Positions 24,412-31,817 of a stretch of DNA of 35,609 nt are shown here, in pieces. The notes beneath the pieces are model-generated. The model saw nothing but the letters and a program-made list of their open reading frames with translations, was not told the origin of the DNA and made no database searches. The DNA is from Lacticaseibacillus songhuajiangensis (GTDB lineage: Bacteria > Bacillota > Bacilli > Lactobacillales > Lactobacillaceae): the NCBI RefSeq assembly GCF_003946025.1, contig NZ_RHNR01000028.1, forward strand, positions 1-35,609, written 5' to 3'. The position numbers and the translations under genes are program-made. The stretch's first letter is position 1. Each line of letters starts with the position of its first letter.

Positions 24412-25896
24412 ATGCTCTTAACCGACTTTATTCATGAATTATCTGTTCATTTTGCGGATTTGCAGATTATCAATACCAATTTGGATATGACCATCACTGA
24501 AGTCACGCTCATCAAGCACGACGTTCCGCAAGTACGCGCGGACCACTTGTACCTGGACGTGCGGCCGCACAAGCTGGCACTGAATGTTTACACCACAGAC
24601 AGCTGGCAACGTGTTGCCGAACTCCCCACTCGCGGCGCCAAACTGGAGCGCATCGCCTTGGCCCTCATGGCAACTGCCGGCAAAATTTTGCGCGGCGACG
24701 AACAACTGCATGCTGATGAACTTTACCTCGCGACCCACGCCATTGCGGCAGATTTCGCAGCCACACTAAATAAGGCCGCCCACATGCTCAAGGCGCCCCT
24801 CATGGTGATCGATTTACTTGGTCAGCACATCATTGCCAGCAGCATTAACGCGCCCAGCCAGGGCAGTGCCATCGGTCAGTACCTTGCCGACCACATTCCT
24901 GCCCTCACGCCAGGTGATTTCTGGCAGCACCTGTACCTGACCGATAGCAAAATTTCGCTGACCCCGCTACTGCTTTCGCCAATGGCGGCCAACGGTGATG
25001 CCATCGGCTACTTGGCATTCCCGCTGCTTGGCGACGGGATGACGGCCACACAGGTGCGGCAACTGGCCGCCTTTACCCCCATTATCAGTCAGGCAGCGGC
25101 TAAAGGTCAGTTTAGCAGTATCTCCGGCCAAGGCCGCGGCCGGCTGCTGACGATGATGCTCACCGCTTTTGACGACAGCACTTTTGAAGCGCAGTTTGCG
25201 CGCGAACATGTCCAATTACCACACGGCATGGTGCTACTAGAGGCCCTGTCCAAAACCGGCCGCAGCAGCAGCGAGCTCAGCGAACGGCTCATCTACCTGC
25301 TGACCCCACTATGTAAACAAGTCATTGCGACCAGCTACCACCACCACGCGGTCGCATTAATCAGCCTGGACATCAATGCTTACAACGATGGCACGTTGAA
25401 GCACATCTTGCAGCAGCTGGCCGGTCAGCTTGAGTGTCAATTCATCGTCTCCCACTATTACGAGCGCGCCCGCGACACACCAAACGTCTACAAAATTTGC
25501 CGACAAGTCAGTCAGCTGCGGACAATCAGCGAGGACGTCAACTTTTGTGAAGATCAATTTTTTGCCTTGATGTTGGCTAAGCTACCGCAGTGGGAAACGG
25601 TGCTGCCGCTGTTTCTCAATCCCTCATTCACCACCATTGCGGCCTATGACGCGCAAAACCGCACGGAACTTTTGCCGACGCTGCGCGCTTACCTCGAGGC
25701 AACTTGCAACCTGACGGCAACGGCGCACGCACTGTACATTCACCCCAACACCTTGTGTGCGCGCATGCAGCGCATCACCGAAATAAGCGGTCTGGACATC
25801 AAGGATGCGGACGTCTGCTTCAAACTCGCCGCGAGCTTCGCGGTGCAGCACTTCCTGAACGCTTACCAAATCGAACCCGACGGCGTTACGCATTAA
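24412..25896 (+). CDS. PucR-type transcriptional regulator (C-terminal HTH)
   Basis: Protein of 494 aa. The last 70 residues match the PucR/CdaR helix-turn-helix: LRAYLEATCNLTATAHALYIHPNTLCARMQRI split as helix, turn and recognition helix, then a stabilising segment ending VQHFL. The N-terminal 400 residues are mixed alpha/beta, with a possible GAF-like middle (MLKAPLMVIDLLGQHIIASS), and would carry the ligand-sensing part; no specific ligand is evident. I start at the ATG at 24412 behind GGAGGAAG; an upstream in-frame start lacks such a site. It is divergent from the SDR/ADC/nitroreductase operon and is the obvious candidate to control it. Repeat E begins four bases after its stop. Confidence 0.83.
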   Translation: MLLTDFIHELSVHFADLQIINTNLDMTITEVTLIKHDVPQVRADHLYLDVRPHKLALNVYTTDSWQRVAELPTRGAKLERIALALMATAGKILRGDEQLHADELYLATHAIAADFAATLNKAAHMLKAPLMVIDLLGQHIIASSINAPSQGSAIGQYLADHIPALTPGDFWQHLYLTDSKISLTPLLLSPMAANGDAIGYLAFPLLGDGMTATQVRQLAAFTPIISQAAAKGQFSSISGQGRGRLLTMMLTAFDDSTFEAQFAREHVQLPHGMVLLEALSKTGRSSSELSERLIYLLTPLCKQVIATSYHHHAVALISLDINAYNDGTLKHILQQLAGQLECQFIVSHYYERARDTPNVYKICRQVSQLRTISEDVNFCEDQFFALMLAKLPQWETVLPLFLNPSFTTIAAYDAQNRTELLPTLRAYLEATCNLTATAHALYIHPNTLCARMQRITEISGLDIKDADVCFKLAASFAVQHFLNAYQIEPDGVTH

Positions 25897-25900
25897 AGCC

Positions 25901-26233
25901 GTCCGTCAACGATAGCATTTCTGTGACGAAGTCATGCCGGGCCGCTGCGGCGTTTTCACAACCACCGCTAGGTGGTGGGGTCGGCAACTCCGGCGAGCGT
26001 GCACTTGGGTTCCACGATTGAGGACTACGCGGCGGGGACCGCTCAAGCCCTTTGGGCTTTCACTGGCGATTTTGCCGCAGACCCAGCGTCAAAATGCGCG
26101 CTCCCGCGAATCATGTACGAAGCTCCGGCAAAAACCGCCGAATCTCCAAACATGATTCGTTTCGCCGCTCCGTCCTCAATCGTTCCACCCAAGCGCCCCC
26201 TCACCTCCATGGCCGACACGTTACTGAGTAGAA
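25901..26233 (+). repeat. Large structured intergenic repeat, copy E (head type 2)
   Basis: Plus-oriented copy starting four bases after the stop of the PucR-type gene, with no separate terminator between. The head is GTCCGTCAACGATAGC with a GTGAC/GTCAT hairpin, followed by CCACCGCTAGGTGGTGG and GTCGGCAACTCC. The tail is GGCCGACACGTTACTGAG. Shoulder GCGATTTTG/CAAAATG. The apical hairpin at 26107-26159 has perfect 10-bp arms CGAATCATGT/ACATGATTCG and an inner CGGC..GCCG stem. It is more diverged than A, C and G, but pairing is mostly kept. It lies tail to tail with copy F; 26234-26404 shows nothing recognisable. Confidence 0.82.
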
Positions 26234-26404
26234 CGCACCACAGAAACCTGATAACAACGTTGTTAAAAAATTGAGTTTGAGATCCAACAATACACGGAAT
26301 TATGGAACTACACGATAACGAGTTCTGTATTAACAATGTTCAATACGTTCGAGAGGCCTGAAGAACCACTCGCTGTGCCAGCATTTCTCAATTGAATGTT
26401 GAAT

Positions 26405-26822
26405 GTCCGTCAAATCTGTCTGGAGCTTCCACCAGCGTAGTTTGAAACTTTCCCCACCAGAGTATTGTGGTAGCACTTAGGGCCTGGGGCGGCTTGGTGG
26501 AGTGAACGCAGGTAGGTGGCGCGCAAAGAACACGAATAGCCCATACAACCGGCGTCAGCCGTATTGTATGGGCTATTCGTGTTCGGGGTAAAGCTTTTTA
26601 CCAGGGGCTTCGGCAAAAAGTTTAGCGGTAGCCTGGTTTGCCAGGCGTGAGCCAGTGGCACTTTGCGCTTTAGCGCTTAGAGCCACGGCCGCGTAGCTCG
26701 ACCCCGCGCCACCTACCTGCGGGCACGTAACCAAGTCGGCCCAGTTCCGATCTTCGGTCTAACCACTATTTTCAATCCCCGCATCCTTACGGATGAAAGT
26801 TTCATGGCTTACGCTGACGGCC
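26405..26822 (-). repeat. Large structured intergenic repeat, copy F (head type 3)
   Basis: Minus-oriented copy whose head GGCCGTCAGCGTAAG starts about six bases after the stop of the 46-aa gene. It carries ATGAAACTTTCAT, a CATCC/GGATG hairpin and GACCGAAGATCGG. The apical hairpin at 26528-26584 has perfect 21-bp arms around a 15-base loop, longer than any other copy. Outer arms pair as GCAGGTAGGTGGCGCG with CGCGCCACCTACCTGC. Additional side hairpins (CGCTAAAGCG; CTGG..CCAG) follow. The far end carries GTCCGTCA at 26405-26412 followed by TTTGAAACTTTC, so it may hold a second, degenerate head facing the other way. Confidence 0.78.
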
Positions 26823-26827
26823 AACAT

Positions 26828-26968
26828 CTAGTTCATGTAGTACCAACGACTGTTGTACTGCCTGTAGTTATCCGTATCGAAACCAGACATCGCAAAACCA
26901 AGAGCTGAAATGATGACACCTGCAGCAATCAGCACCGTTGCCACCTTCACAACTAAATATTTTCGCAT
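26828..26968 (-). CDS. 46-aa membrane protein, probable truncated DUF4097-type protein
   Basis: One N-terminal transmembrane segment (VVKVATVLIAAGVIISALGF) followed by a short hydrophilic, Tyr-rich end (NYRQYNSRWYYMN). Its ATG overlaps the stop of the DUF1700 gene (TAATG), so it is translated by coupling. In many Firmicutes a PadR-DUF1700 pair is followed by a long DUF4097 adhesin-like protein that begins with just such an anchor. Here the reading frame stops after 46 codons, and repeat F begins about six bases later. I take it as the remaining N-terminus of a DUF4097-type gene cut short by the repeat, though an authentic small membrane protein is possible. Confidence 0.6.
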   Translation of the reverse strand: MRKYLVVKVATVLIAAGVIISALGFAMSGFDTDNYRQYNSRWYYMN

Positions 26969-27573
26969 TAGTTAAACGCCGCCTTTCCGCGCCGAAACTG
27001 ACTTGCCACCCAGGACATCAGCGCCAGGTGTGCACGCAGGAACCACGCACTAATTTTGTAGGTGATCCAACCGCCCAGCAAGCCGATACCGATACAAAGT
27101 AACCCGATACCCAACTCCGTGACACCCATAAACGGTGCGTGAATGAAGGCGGGAAAACTGGCAAATAGCGCCCACAGACCGCCGATGCCAAAACCACCAG
27201 AGGTCACCAGGCCGGTGAACGGAATACACCAGAGCACTACTTCCGCTGCGAAAAGAATCCCTAACGCCGCAATCAGGAAACTCCCCCAAATTGGGCTGCC
27301 GATGATCAATAACATAATGACCAGCCAGCGCCGCCCTTCGCCTTGCTGGGGCATTGGCATCGCCGCTGCTCCGGCACTGTAGTTGTCGACCGCTTCGAAC
27401 ACGATTTCGTTCGGATCGCCCACCTTGGCCACTGCCTCTTCCTCGGTGTTGCCCTCTTCCATAAGGTCGAGAATCATTTCGTTGTAATACTCAAGCTGTC
27501 GCGCTACCTCGCTAGCGGGCACGTTACCCTCCAGACCGGCGCGCAGCCTGATTGTAAACTCACTTCGTTTCAT
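26968..27573 (-). CDS. DUF1700 (HAAS-domain) membrane protein
   Basis: Protein of 201 aa. The N-terminal helical HAAS region (MKRSEFTIRLRAGLEGNVPA to EEAVAKVGDPNEIVFEAV) resembles DUF1700 proteins, followed by about four hydrophobic segments from residue 80 on. Such proteins typically pair with a PadR regulator and a membrane-stress or envelope protein; molecular function is not established. I start at the ATG at 27571-27573 behind AGGAGG. Its start lies inside the last 14 bases of padR and its stop overlaps the 46-aa gene, making a tightly coupled three-gene unit. Confidence 0.87.
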   Translation of the reverse strand: MKRSEFTIRLRAGLEGNVPASEVARQLEYYNEMILDLMEEGNTEEEAVAKVGDPNEIVFEAVDNYSAGAAAMPMPQQGEGRRWLVIMLLIIGSPIWGSFLIAALGILFAAEVVLWCIPFTGLVTSGGFGIGGLWALFASFPAFIHAPFMGVTELGIGLLCIGIGLLGGWITYKISAWFLRAHLALMSWVASQFRRGKAAFN

Positions 27574-27880
27574 CAGTACTCCTCCTAATCGTTTCGTACA
27601 CATCCTGCACTTCCTGCCAATCGGCAACAAAGCGCGTGATGCTACTGCGTCCGGTCGCCGTGAGATGGTAATACTTTCGCTGCCGTCCCTGATGGATTTC
27701 ACTGTAGGTGCTGACGCGACCATCACCCTCCAACCGCTTGAGTATCGGGTACAGCGTTGATTGCGTCAGTTCCAATACCGGCGGAGCGTCCTTGATAATT
27801 TGGTAGCCATAGGAGTCGCCTGCCACAAGCGTTGCCAGCACACTGTATTCCACTAGGCCCTTCTTCATCTGGCTATCCAA
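27560..27880 (-). CDS. PadR-family transcriptional regulator
   Basis: Small winged-helix repressor of 106 aa. Family marks: KKGLVEYSVLATLVAGDSYGYQI, LTQSTLYPILKRLEGDGRV as recognition helix and wing entry, then RQRKYYHLTATG as the wing. The start appears to be TTG at 27878-27880 with AAGGAAGGGG upstream; an ATG four codons later is the alternative. It overlaps DUF1700 by 14 bases. A TACTAT-N12-ATAGTA inverted repeat in its promoter region suggests autoregulation. PadR-2-type short C-terminus. Confidence 0.9.
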   Translation of the reverse strand: MDSQMKKGLVEYSVLATLVAGDSYGYQIIKDAPPVLELTQSTLYPILKRLEGDGRVSTYSEIHQGRQRKYYHLTATGRSSITRFVADWQEVQDVYETIRRSTDETK

Positions 27881-27905
27881 ATCAACACCCCTTCCTTACA
27901 CCCCA

Positions 27906-27929
27906 TACTATACAATGCAGAGCATAGTA
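27906..27929. promoter_or_regulatory. Inverted repeat, candidate PadR operator
   Basis: TACTAT-N12-ATAGTA lies 26-49 bases before the padR start and overlaps a TATAGT -10-like sequence on the minus strand. This suits an autorepressor site. Confidence 0.45.
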
Positions 27930-27950
27930 CTGACCTCGGTCTTAGGTCCT

Positions 27951-27998
27951 AAAACGCACATGGCGCGGGCATTCTTTTATGAATGTCCGCGCCATGTG
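27951..27998 (-). terminator. Terminator after the DegV/nitroreductase unit
   Basis: On the minus strand CACATGGCGCGG..CATTC and GAATG..CCGCGCCATGTG form a long hairpin followed by CGTTTT, eight bases past the stop of the nitroreductase gene. Confidence 0.85.
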
Positions 27999-28005
27999 TA
28001 TTTAT

Positions 28006-28752
28006 CTATTCTTCTGGTAGTTCGAAGCCCTGCTGGTGCAAAATACGGCCAATATCATCGCGGTGGTGCAAACTTCCCGCAAGGTGCTTGACCATCGACT
28101 CGGTGTAACTGACGTTCTTTTGCCCCCACTTGCGGGTCTGGTAGTAATGCCGCAAGTGCTCGTCGTATTGCTGCAACACCGTATCGTCCAATTCTGGATA
28201 CGCATTATCGGCATATACTAGCTGTCGCGGCAAGCGCGGCTTCAAATCGGGATCTTCCGCCGGCGTGCCAATCATCATCCCCAGAATCGGGAAGGTGTAC
28301 TTCGGCAGGTGCAGTAGGTCAATCATCGCCTGCGGGTCATTCAGAATACTGCCGAGGTAGACGGCGCCTAAACCACTGCGTTCCGCGGCCGCCGTCATGT
28401 TCTGCGCCGCCAGCGTGCTATCAAAAATACCGCCCAGTAGTGCGTCCCAGTTCGTCAGCTGGTGAATCGACTTACCGCTGTCTTGAACTAGGGCAACGTT
28501 ACGCGCCTGGTCCAATACGAAGATAAACAAATCGCCGTTGTCCGCCGCGTAATCGTAAGTGGTCACCGCGGCGATTTGCTGGCGCAGCGCGGGATCCGTC
28601 ACGTGAATCAAACTGAATTGCTGCATAAACTTGCTGCTGGCCGTCGCTTGGGCAACTGCAACCAGTTCATCCAGCTGCGTTTGCGTCAGCGGCGCGTTTG
28701 CATAGCGGCGGATGGAACGGTGCCGCAACGCGTTTTGTTCGATTTCTGTCAT
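28006..28752 (-). CDS. NADPH-dependent nitroreductase (NfsA/FRP-type)
   Basis: FMN oxidoreductase of 248 aa of the longer NfsA/flavin-reductase-P type. Marks: RHRSIRRYANAPLTQTQLDEL at the N-terminus, the SSKFMQQFSLIHV region for flavin contact, GLGAVYLGSILNDPQAM, and FPILGMMIGTPAEDPDLKPRLP, the conserved segment near residue 165. I start at the ATG at 28750-28752; the GTG three codons earlier lies within the ribosome binding site AGAAGGTGA. It follows degV by 12 bases, so the two form an operon closed by a terminator. A broad quinone/nitro/flavin reductase role is likely. Confidence 0.9.
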   Translation of the reverse strand: MTEIEQNALRHRSIRRYANAPLTQTQLDELVAVAQATASSKFMQQFSLIHVTDPALRQQIAAVTTYDYAADNGDLFIFVLDQARNVALVQDSGKSIHQLTNWDALLGGIFDSTLAAQNMTAAAERSGLGAVYLGSILNDPQAMIDLLHLPKYTFPILGMMIGTPAEDPDLKPRLPRQLVYADNAYPELDDTVLQQYDEHLRHYYQTRKWGQKNVSYTESMVKHLAGSLHHRDDIGRILHQQGFELPEE

Positions 28753-28764
28753 GTCTTTCACCTT

Positions 28765-29631
28765 CTAATCGCGGTCGGGGTCGCGCATCCAGGCCAGCGC
28801 AATCGCCTTTTCACCAATGTGGGTCGTGATTGCAGGACCAAAGAAAGACCGCTCAATGGTCACATCCGGAAACTTCTTTTGGAGCTCAGCTTGCCAGACA
28901 TCTGCCTCATCCGGATTACCGGCGTCAATGACCCACGCCTTCAGCGGATAATCCGCCGCTGCCACCGCTTCAGTGAACAGTTCTTCCACGCGTGCGGAGG
29001 CCCGGTTCAGCGTGCGAATTTTCTCCGCAACGACAATTTTGTGACTCTCATCAAAAGTCAGGAGCGGCTTAATCCGCAGCATGCTGCCGAGCAAGCCGGC
29101 GGTACTACTCAAACGGCCGCCGCGCACCAAGTGCTGCAGGTCATTGACGATGAAGTATTCGTCCGTGCTGGCCCGCAACTGGTCCATGCGCGCGATGATT
29201 TCGTCCAGGCTCTTGCCCTCTTTGGCCATTTGCCCCGCTGTCAGCACCATTTGCCCCATCAGAATGACCGTAATCTGCGAATCGTATACGACCACGTGCT
29301 GGTTTTCAATGTCACGAGCCGCAGCGCTGATGGTACTGTTAATGCCCGAGATGGTGGCGGACAGGTAAATGTTCAGGACGGTATCGTAGCCTTCGTCCAG
29401 TAATTCCTTGTGGATTGTGAGTACATCACCAAGCCGCGGCTGCGAAGTGTGCGGAAAATCTTTGGCTGCCCGCATTTTACTGTAGAACTCTTCGGGCGTG
29501 ATGTCCTCGCCTTCGTTGTACGTCTGACCGTCAACGATGACCGGTGTCGTGACGATGCGAATCGGCAAGTCAGCAATTTGCTCCGGCGTGAGGTAGGCAG
29601 TGCTATCAGTAACGATGGCGATTTTACTCAT
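28765..29631 (-). CDS. DegV-family fatty-acid-binding protein
   Basis: Protein of 288 aa of the DegV family. In Gram-positives these (FakB) bind a fatty acid and present it to the FakA kinase. Marks: IAIVTDSTAYLTPEQ at the N-terminus, TSQPRLGDVL, and a long second domain with VRGGRLSSTAGLLGSMLRIKPLL, the conserved family segment. No FakA gene is in the window, as is common because fakB genes are dispersed. The ribosome binding site is weak (GTTGGG). It precedes the nitroreductase gene by 12 bases. Confidence 0.93.
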   Translation of the reverse strand: MSKIAIVTDSTAYLTPEQIADLPIRIVTTPVIVDGQTYNEGEDITPEEFYSKMRAAKDFPHTSQPRLGDVLTIHKELLDEGYDTVLNIYLSATISGINSTISAAARDIENQHVVVYDSQITVILMGQMVLTAGQMAKEGKSLDEIIARMDQLRASTDEYFIVNDLQHLVRGGRLSSTAGLLGSMLRIKPLLTFDESHKIVVAEKIRTLNRASARVEELFTEAVAAADYPLKAWVIDAGNPDEADVWQAELQKKFPDVTIERSFFGPAITTHIGEKAIALAWMRDPDRD

Positions 29632-29697
29632 GGATTTAACCCAACTTTCTTGTTCAAAACGACTCCTGATGCTCGTTTGCTGCTGTTTATCATAGCA

Positions 29698-30456
29698 CTA
29701 CTGTGGGTGGTACTCACTGGTCATCCGTGCCCGTTGCACGAAGTTCGTGAACAGCGCGGCTTGCTGCTTTGATTGCCGCCACATGTTCTCCGGGTGCCAC
29801 TGCACGGCCAAAATCTGGTCAGATTCCCGCGTCTCCAGTGCTTCCACCACACCGTCATCTGCGCGTGCGGTCACCTGCAGACTTGCCGCGATGTTGCGCG
29901 CTGCTTGGTGGTGCCGTGAGTTCACGTAAGCTCGCTCACCGACAAGCTGCGCAATCTGGCTACCCACTGTTGCGTTCACATGGTGCGTTGGCAAATCACC
30001 GCGTGCGGCCTGGGCATGGCGAATTTTGCACTCGGGATTCTGAGCGGCCAAATCCTGGTACAAATTACCACCCAGCGCCACATTAATGACCTGCAGGCCG
30101 CGACAGATGCCAAAAATCGGCTTGCCCGCTGCAACTGTTGCCTTAATCAGCGCAATTTCGAAGACGTCCTTCATGTACGCCGCACCACCACACTCGGGAA
30201 TTGGCTCTTCACCATACATGGTCGGATCCACATCCGGGCCACCAGGCAACAAGAGTCCGTCGAACAACTCGGTATAGTGTTGCGCAATGCTTGCCGCATC
30301 TGCTGGTGTCTCCGGATAAGGCAAAATAATTGGTAGACCACCGGCAGCCTGCACCGCATTCTTAATTTCGTTTGGCGCCATGTCGGCATTGTTCATGTTA
30401 ATAATAGACGAAACTCCGGGGACCTGGTCTCCCGTAATGGCAATCACTGGCTGCAT
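29698..30456 (-). CDS. Gamma-glutamyl-gamma-aminobutyrate hydrolase family protein (peptidase C26)
   Basis: Class I glutamine-amidotransferase-fold hydrolase of 252 aa. The nucleophile is Cys118 in FGICRGLQVIN, and the rest of the triad is His221 and Glu223 in VQWHPE. The oxyanion segment GLLLPGGPDVDP is at about 67-78. This is the family of PuuD and of many lactobacillal proteins of unknown substrate that cleave gamma-glutamyl bonds. No putrescine-utilisation genes are nearby, so PuuD function is not implied. The ATG at 30454-30456 follows AAGGAAGG. It is separated from degV by 66 bases and may be read with it. Confidence 0.92.
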   Translation of the reverse strand: MQPVIAITGDQVPGVSSIINMNNADMAPNEIKNAVQAAGGLPIILPYPETPADAASIAQHYTELFDGLLLPGGPDVDPTMYGEEPIPECGGAAYMKDVFEIALIKATVAAGKPIFGICRGLQVINVALGGNLYQDLAAQNPECKIRHAQAARGDLPTHHVNATVGSQIAQLVGERAYVNSRHHQAARNIAASLQVTARADDGVVEALETRESDQILAVQWHPENMWRQSKQQAALFTNFVQRARMTSEYHPQ

Positions 30457-30527
30457 GGCATAACCTTCCTTATTTGTTGCAAGTTATATCAATAGTTTAA
30501 TACTTTTATGCAAGCAAAACCTCACCC

Positions 30528-30697
30528 GGTCAAAAATAGCGGGCGACACTCCGCGAGTCGCGGGGAACAGGCCTGTCTGCACACCGCCCAATTTTCTAGG
30601 TGGCGCCCATTTGCACGCTGTTTTGGTCAAGGTATCCGGCCGGCGGCACCAGCACCCCGAGAAAATAAAAATAACGAATGCCGCTTGCATTTTGACC
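30528..30697. other. Structured, GC-rich palindromic intergenic segment
   Basis: This stretch between two divergent genes is bounded by GGTCAAAA (30528-30535) and TTTTGACC (30690-30697). It holds further inverted pairs: TTGGTCAA (30624-30631) with TTGACCAA, GCGAC/GTCGC at 30543-30560, and GGCCTGTCTGC with GGTGGCGCC-type stems. The outermost arm overlaps the promoter of the LLM-class gene. It is unlike the seven large repeats in motif content. I see no gene in 30457-30772. Confidence 0.45.
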
Positions 30698-30712
30698 AAG
30701 CTCCCTTATAAT
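30685..30712 (+). promoter_or_regulatory. Promoter of the LLM-class oxidoreductase operon
   Basis: TTGCAT, 16-base spacer, TATAAT, ending about 60 bases before the start codon. An ACTTA..TAAGT inverted repeat at 30721-30737 directly downstream could be an operator. Confidence 0.62.
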
Positions 30713-30772
30713 GAACTTATACTTATTTTTAGTAAGTTAATAGTCAACGCAAATCTTTGGAGGAAAATGCTC

Positions 30773-31816
30773 ATGACAGACAAGCCTTACACATTCGGCC
30801 TCAATACCTTCGGCGATCTCGCCTTCCACGATGACGGCAGTGCCATGAATGGTGATCAGACCTTGCAGCAAGTGCTGCAAGAAGCCCAACTGGCTGATCA
30901 ACTTGGTATCGACATCTTCGCACTGGGCGAACACCACCGGCCCGAATTTGCCATCTCTAGTCCCGAAGTGGTGCTGGGGGCAATGGCCGCACTGACCAAG
31001 AACATCAAGCTGGGGACGGCGGTGACCGTGCTTAGTTCCGATGACCCCGTGCGAGTTTTCGAACGCTTCAGCACCCTGCACGGCTTGTCGAACGGTCGTG
31101 AGCAAATCATGATCGGGCGCGGTTCCTTCACCGAATCCTTCCCACTCTACGGCTACGATCTCGAGAAGTACAACGACCTGTTTGAGGAAAAGATTGCGAT
31201 GTGGGACCAGCTCCTCCAGCATAAGAAGATGAACTGGAAGGGCAAACTCACCCAGAAGCTCACCGACACAATGGTCTACCCGATGCTACCGAAGAACGAG
31301 ACCATCGAAACAGTGGTCGGTGTCGGCGGTTCACCGGAGTCCATCATCCGCGCGGTTTACTACGACTACGCGGTCATGATTGCCATCATCGGCGGCGAGC
31401 CGGTACGGTTCAAGCCTTACGTCGACCTCTACCACCGGGCGGTCAGGGAGTTCAACAAGACAGAGCGGCCACTGGGGATGCACGCCCACGGCATCATCCT
31501 CGATGACGCCGAAGAAGCCAAGGAAGTTGGCTGGAAGTACATCCGCGCCGAAATGGACCGCATTGGAATTGACCGCGGCTGGGCACCAATGACCCGTGAC
31601 CGTTTTGAATTTGAAATTGACAAGGGATCGTACTACGTCGGCACGCCGGAGCAGGTCGCCCAGAAACTCGCCAAGAACATGCAGGCACTAGACATGCAGC
31701 GCTTCGACCTGGTTTACGGCACTGGCGGACAGCTAGAACATCAGCGGCTGGCGACCATCGAAAACTACGGCAAGCGCGTCATTCCGCGGGTTAAGGAACT
31801 GCTGGGAGGTAAGTAG
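30773..31816 (+). CDS. LLM-class (luciferase-like) flavin-dependent oxidoreductase
   Basis: TIM-barrel flavin enzyme of 347 aa of the bacterial-luciferase-like family. Marks: YTFGLNTFGD at the N-terminus, ADQLGIDIFALGEHHRPEFAISSPEVVLGA, TKNIKLGTAVTVLSSDDPVRVFERFSTL and GREQIMIGRGSFTESF, the standard order of strands and flavin-contact loops. Members use FMNH2 or F420; lactobacilli lack F420, so FMN is likely. I start at the ATG at 30773 (9 bases after GGAGG) rather than the ATG two codons earlier (3 bases after it). The next gene starts one base after its stop, so they are co-translated. Confidence 0.9.
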   Translation: MTDKPYTFGLNTFGDLAFHDDGSAMNGDQTLQQVLQEAQLADQLGIDIFALGEHHRPEFAISSPEVVLGAMAALTKNIKLGTAVTVLSSDDPVRVFERFSTLHGLSNGREQIMIGRGSFTESFPLYGYDLEKYNDLFEEKIAMWDQLLQHKKMNWKGKLTQKLTDTMVYPMLPKNETIETVVGVGGSPESIIRAVYYDYAVMIAIIGGEPVRFKPYVDLYHRAVREFNKTERPLGMHAHGIILDDAEEAKEVGWKYIRAEMDRIGIDRGWAPMTRDRFEFEIDKGSYYVGTPEQVAQKLAKNMQALDMQRFDLVYGTGGQLEHQRLATIENYGKRVIPRVKELLGGK

Positions 31817-31817
31817 G

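Noticed and set aside
25901..26822. Insertion sequence or autonomous transposon
   Set aside because: No transposase frame and no clear target-site duplication is visible; only non-coding structured repeats are present.
30528..30697. T-box or other known riboswitch before the LLM-class gene
   Set aside because: The conserved T-box bulge and other known aptamer motifs are absent, and the segment mostly lies upstream of the promoter.
30484..30699. 71-aa minus-strand frame upstream of the amidotransferase-like gene
   Set aside because: It lies across the palindromic segment, has Cys/Trp/Arg-rich composition unlike the neighbours, and no ribosome binding site.
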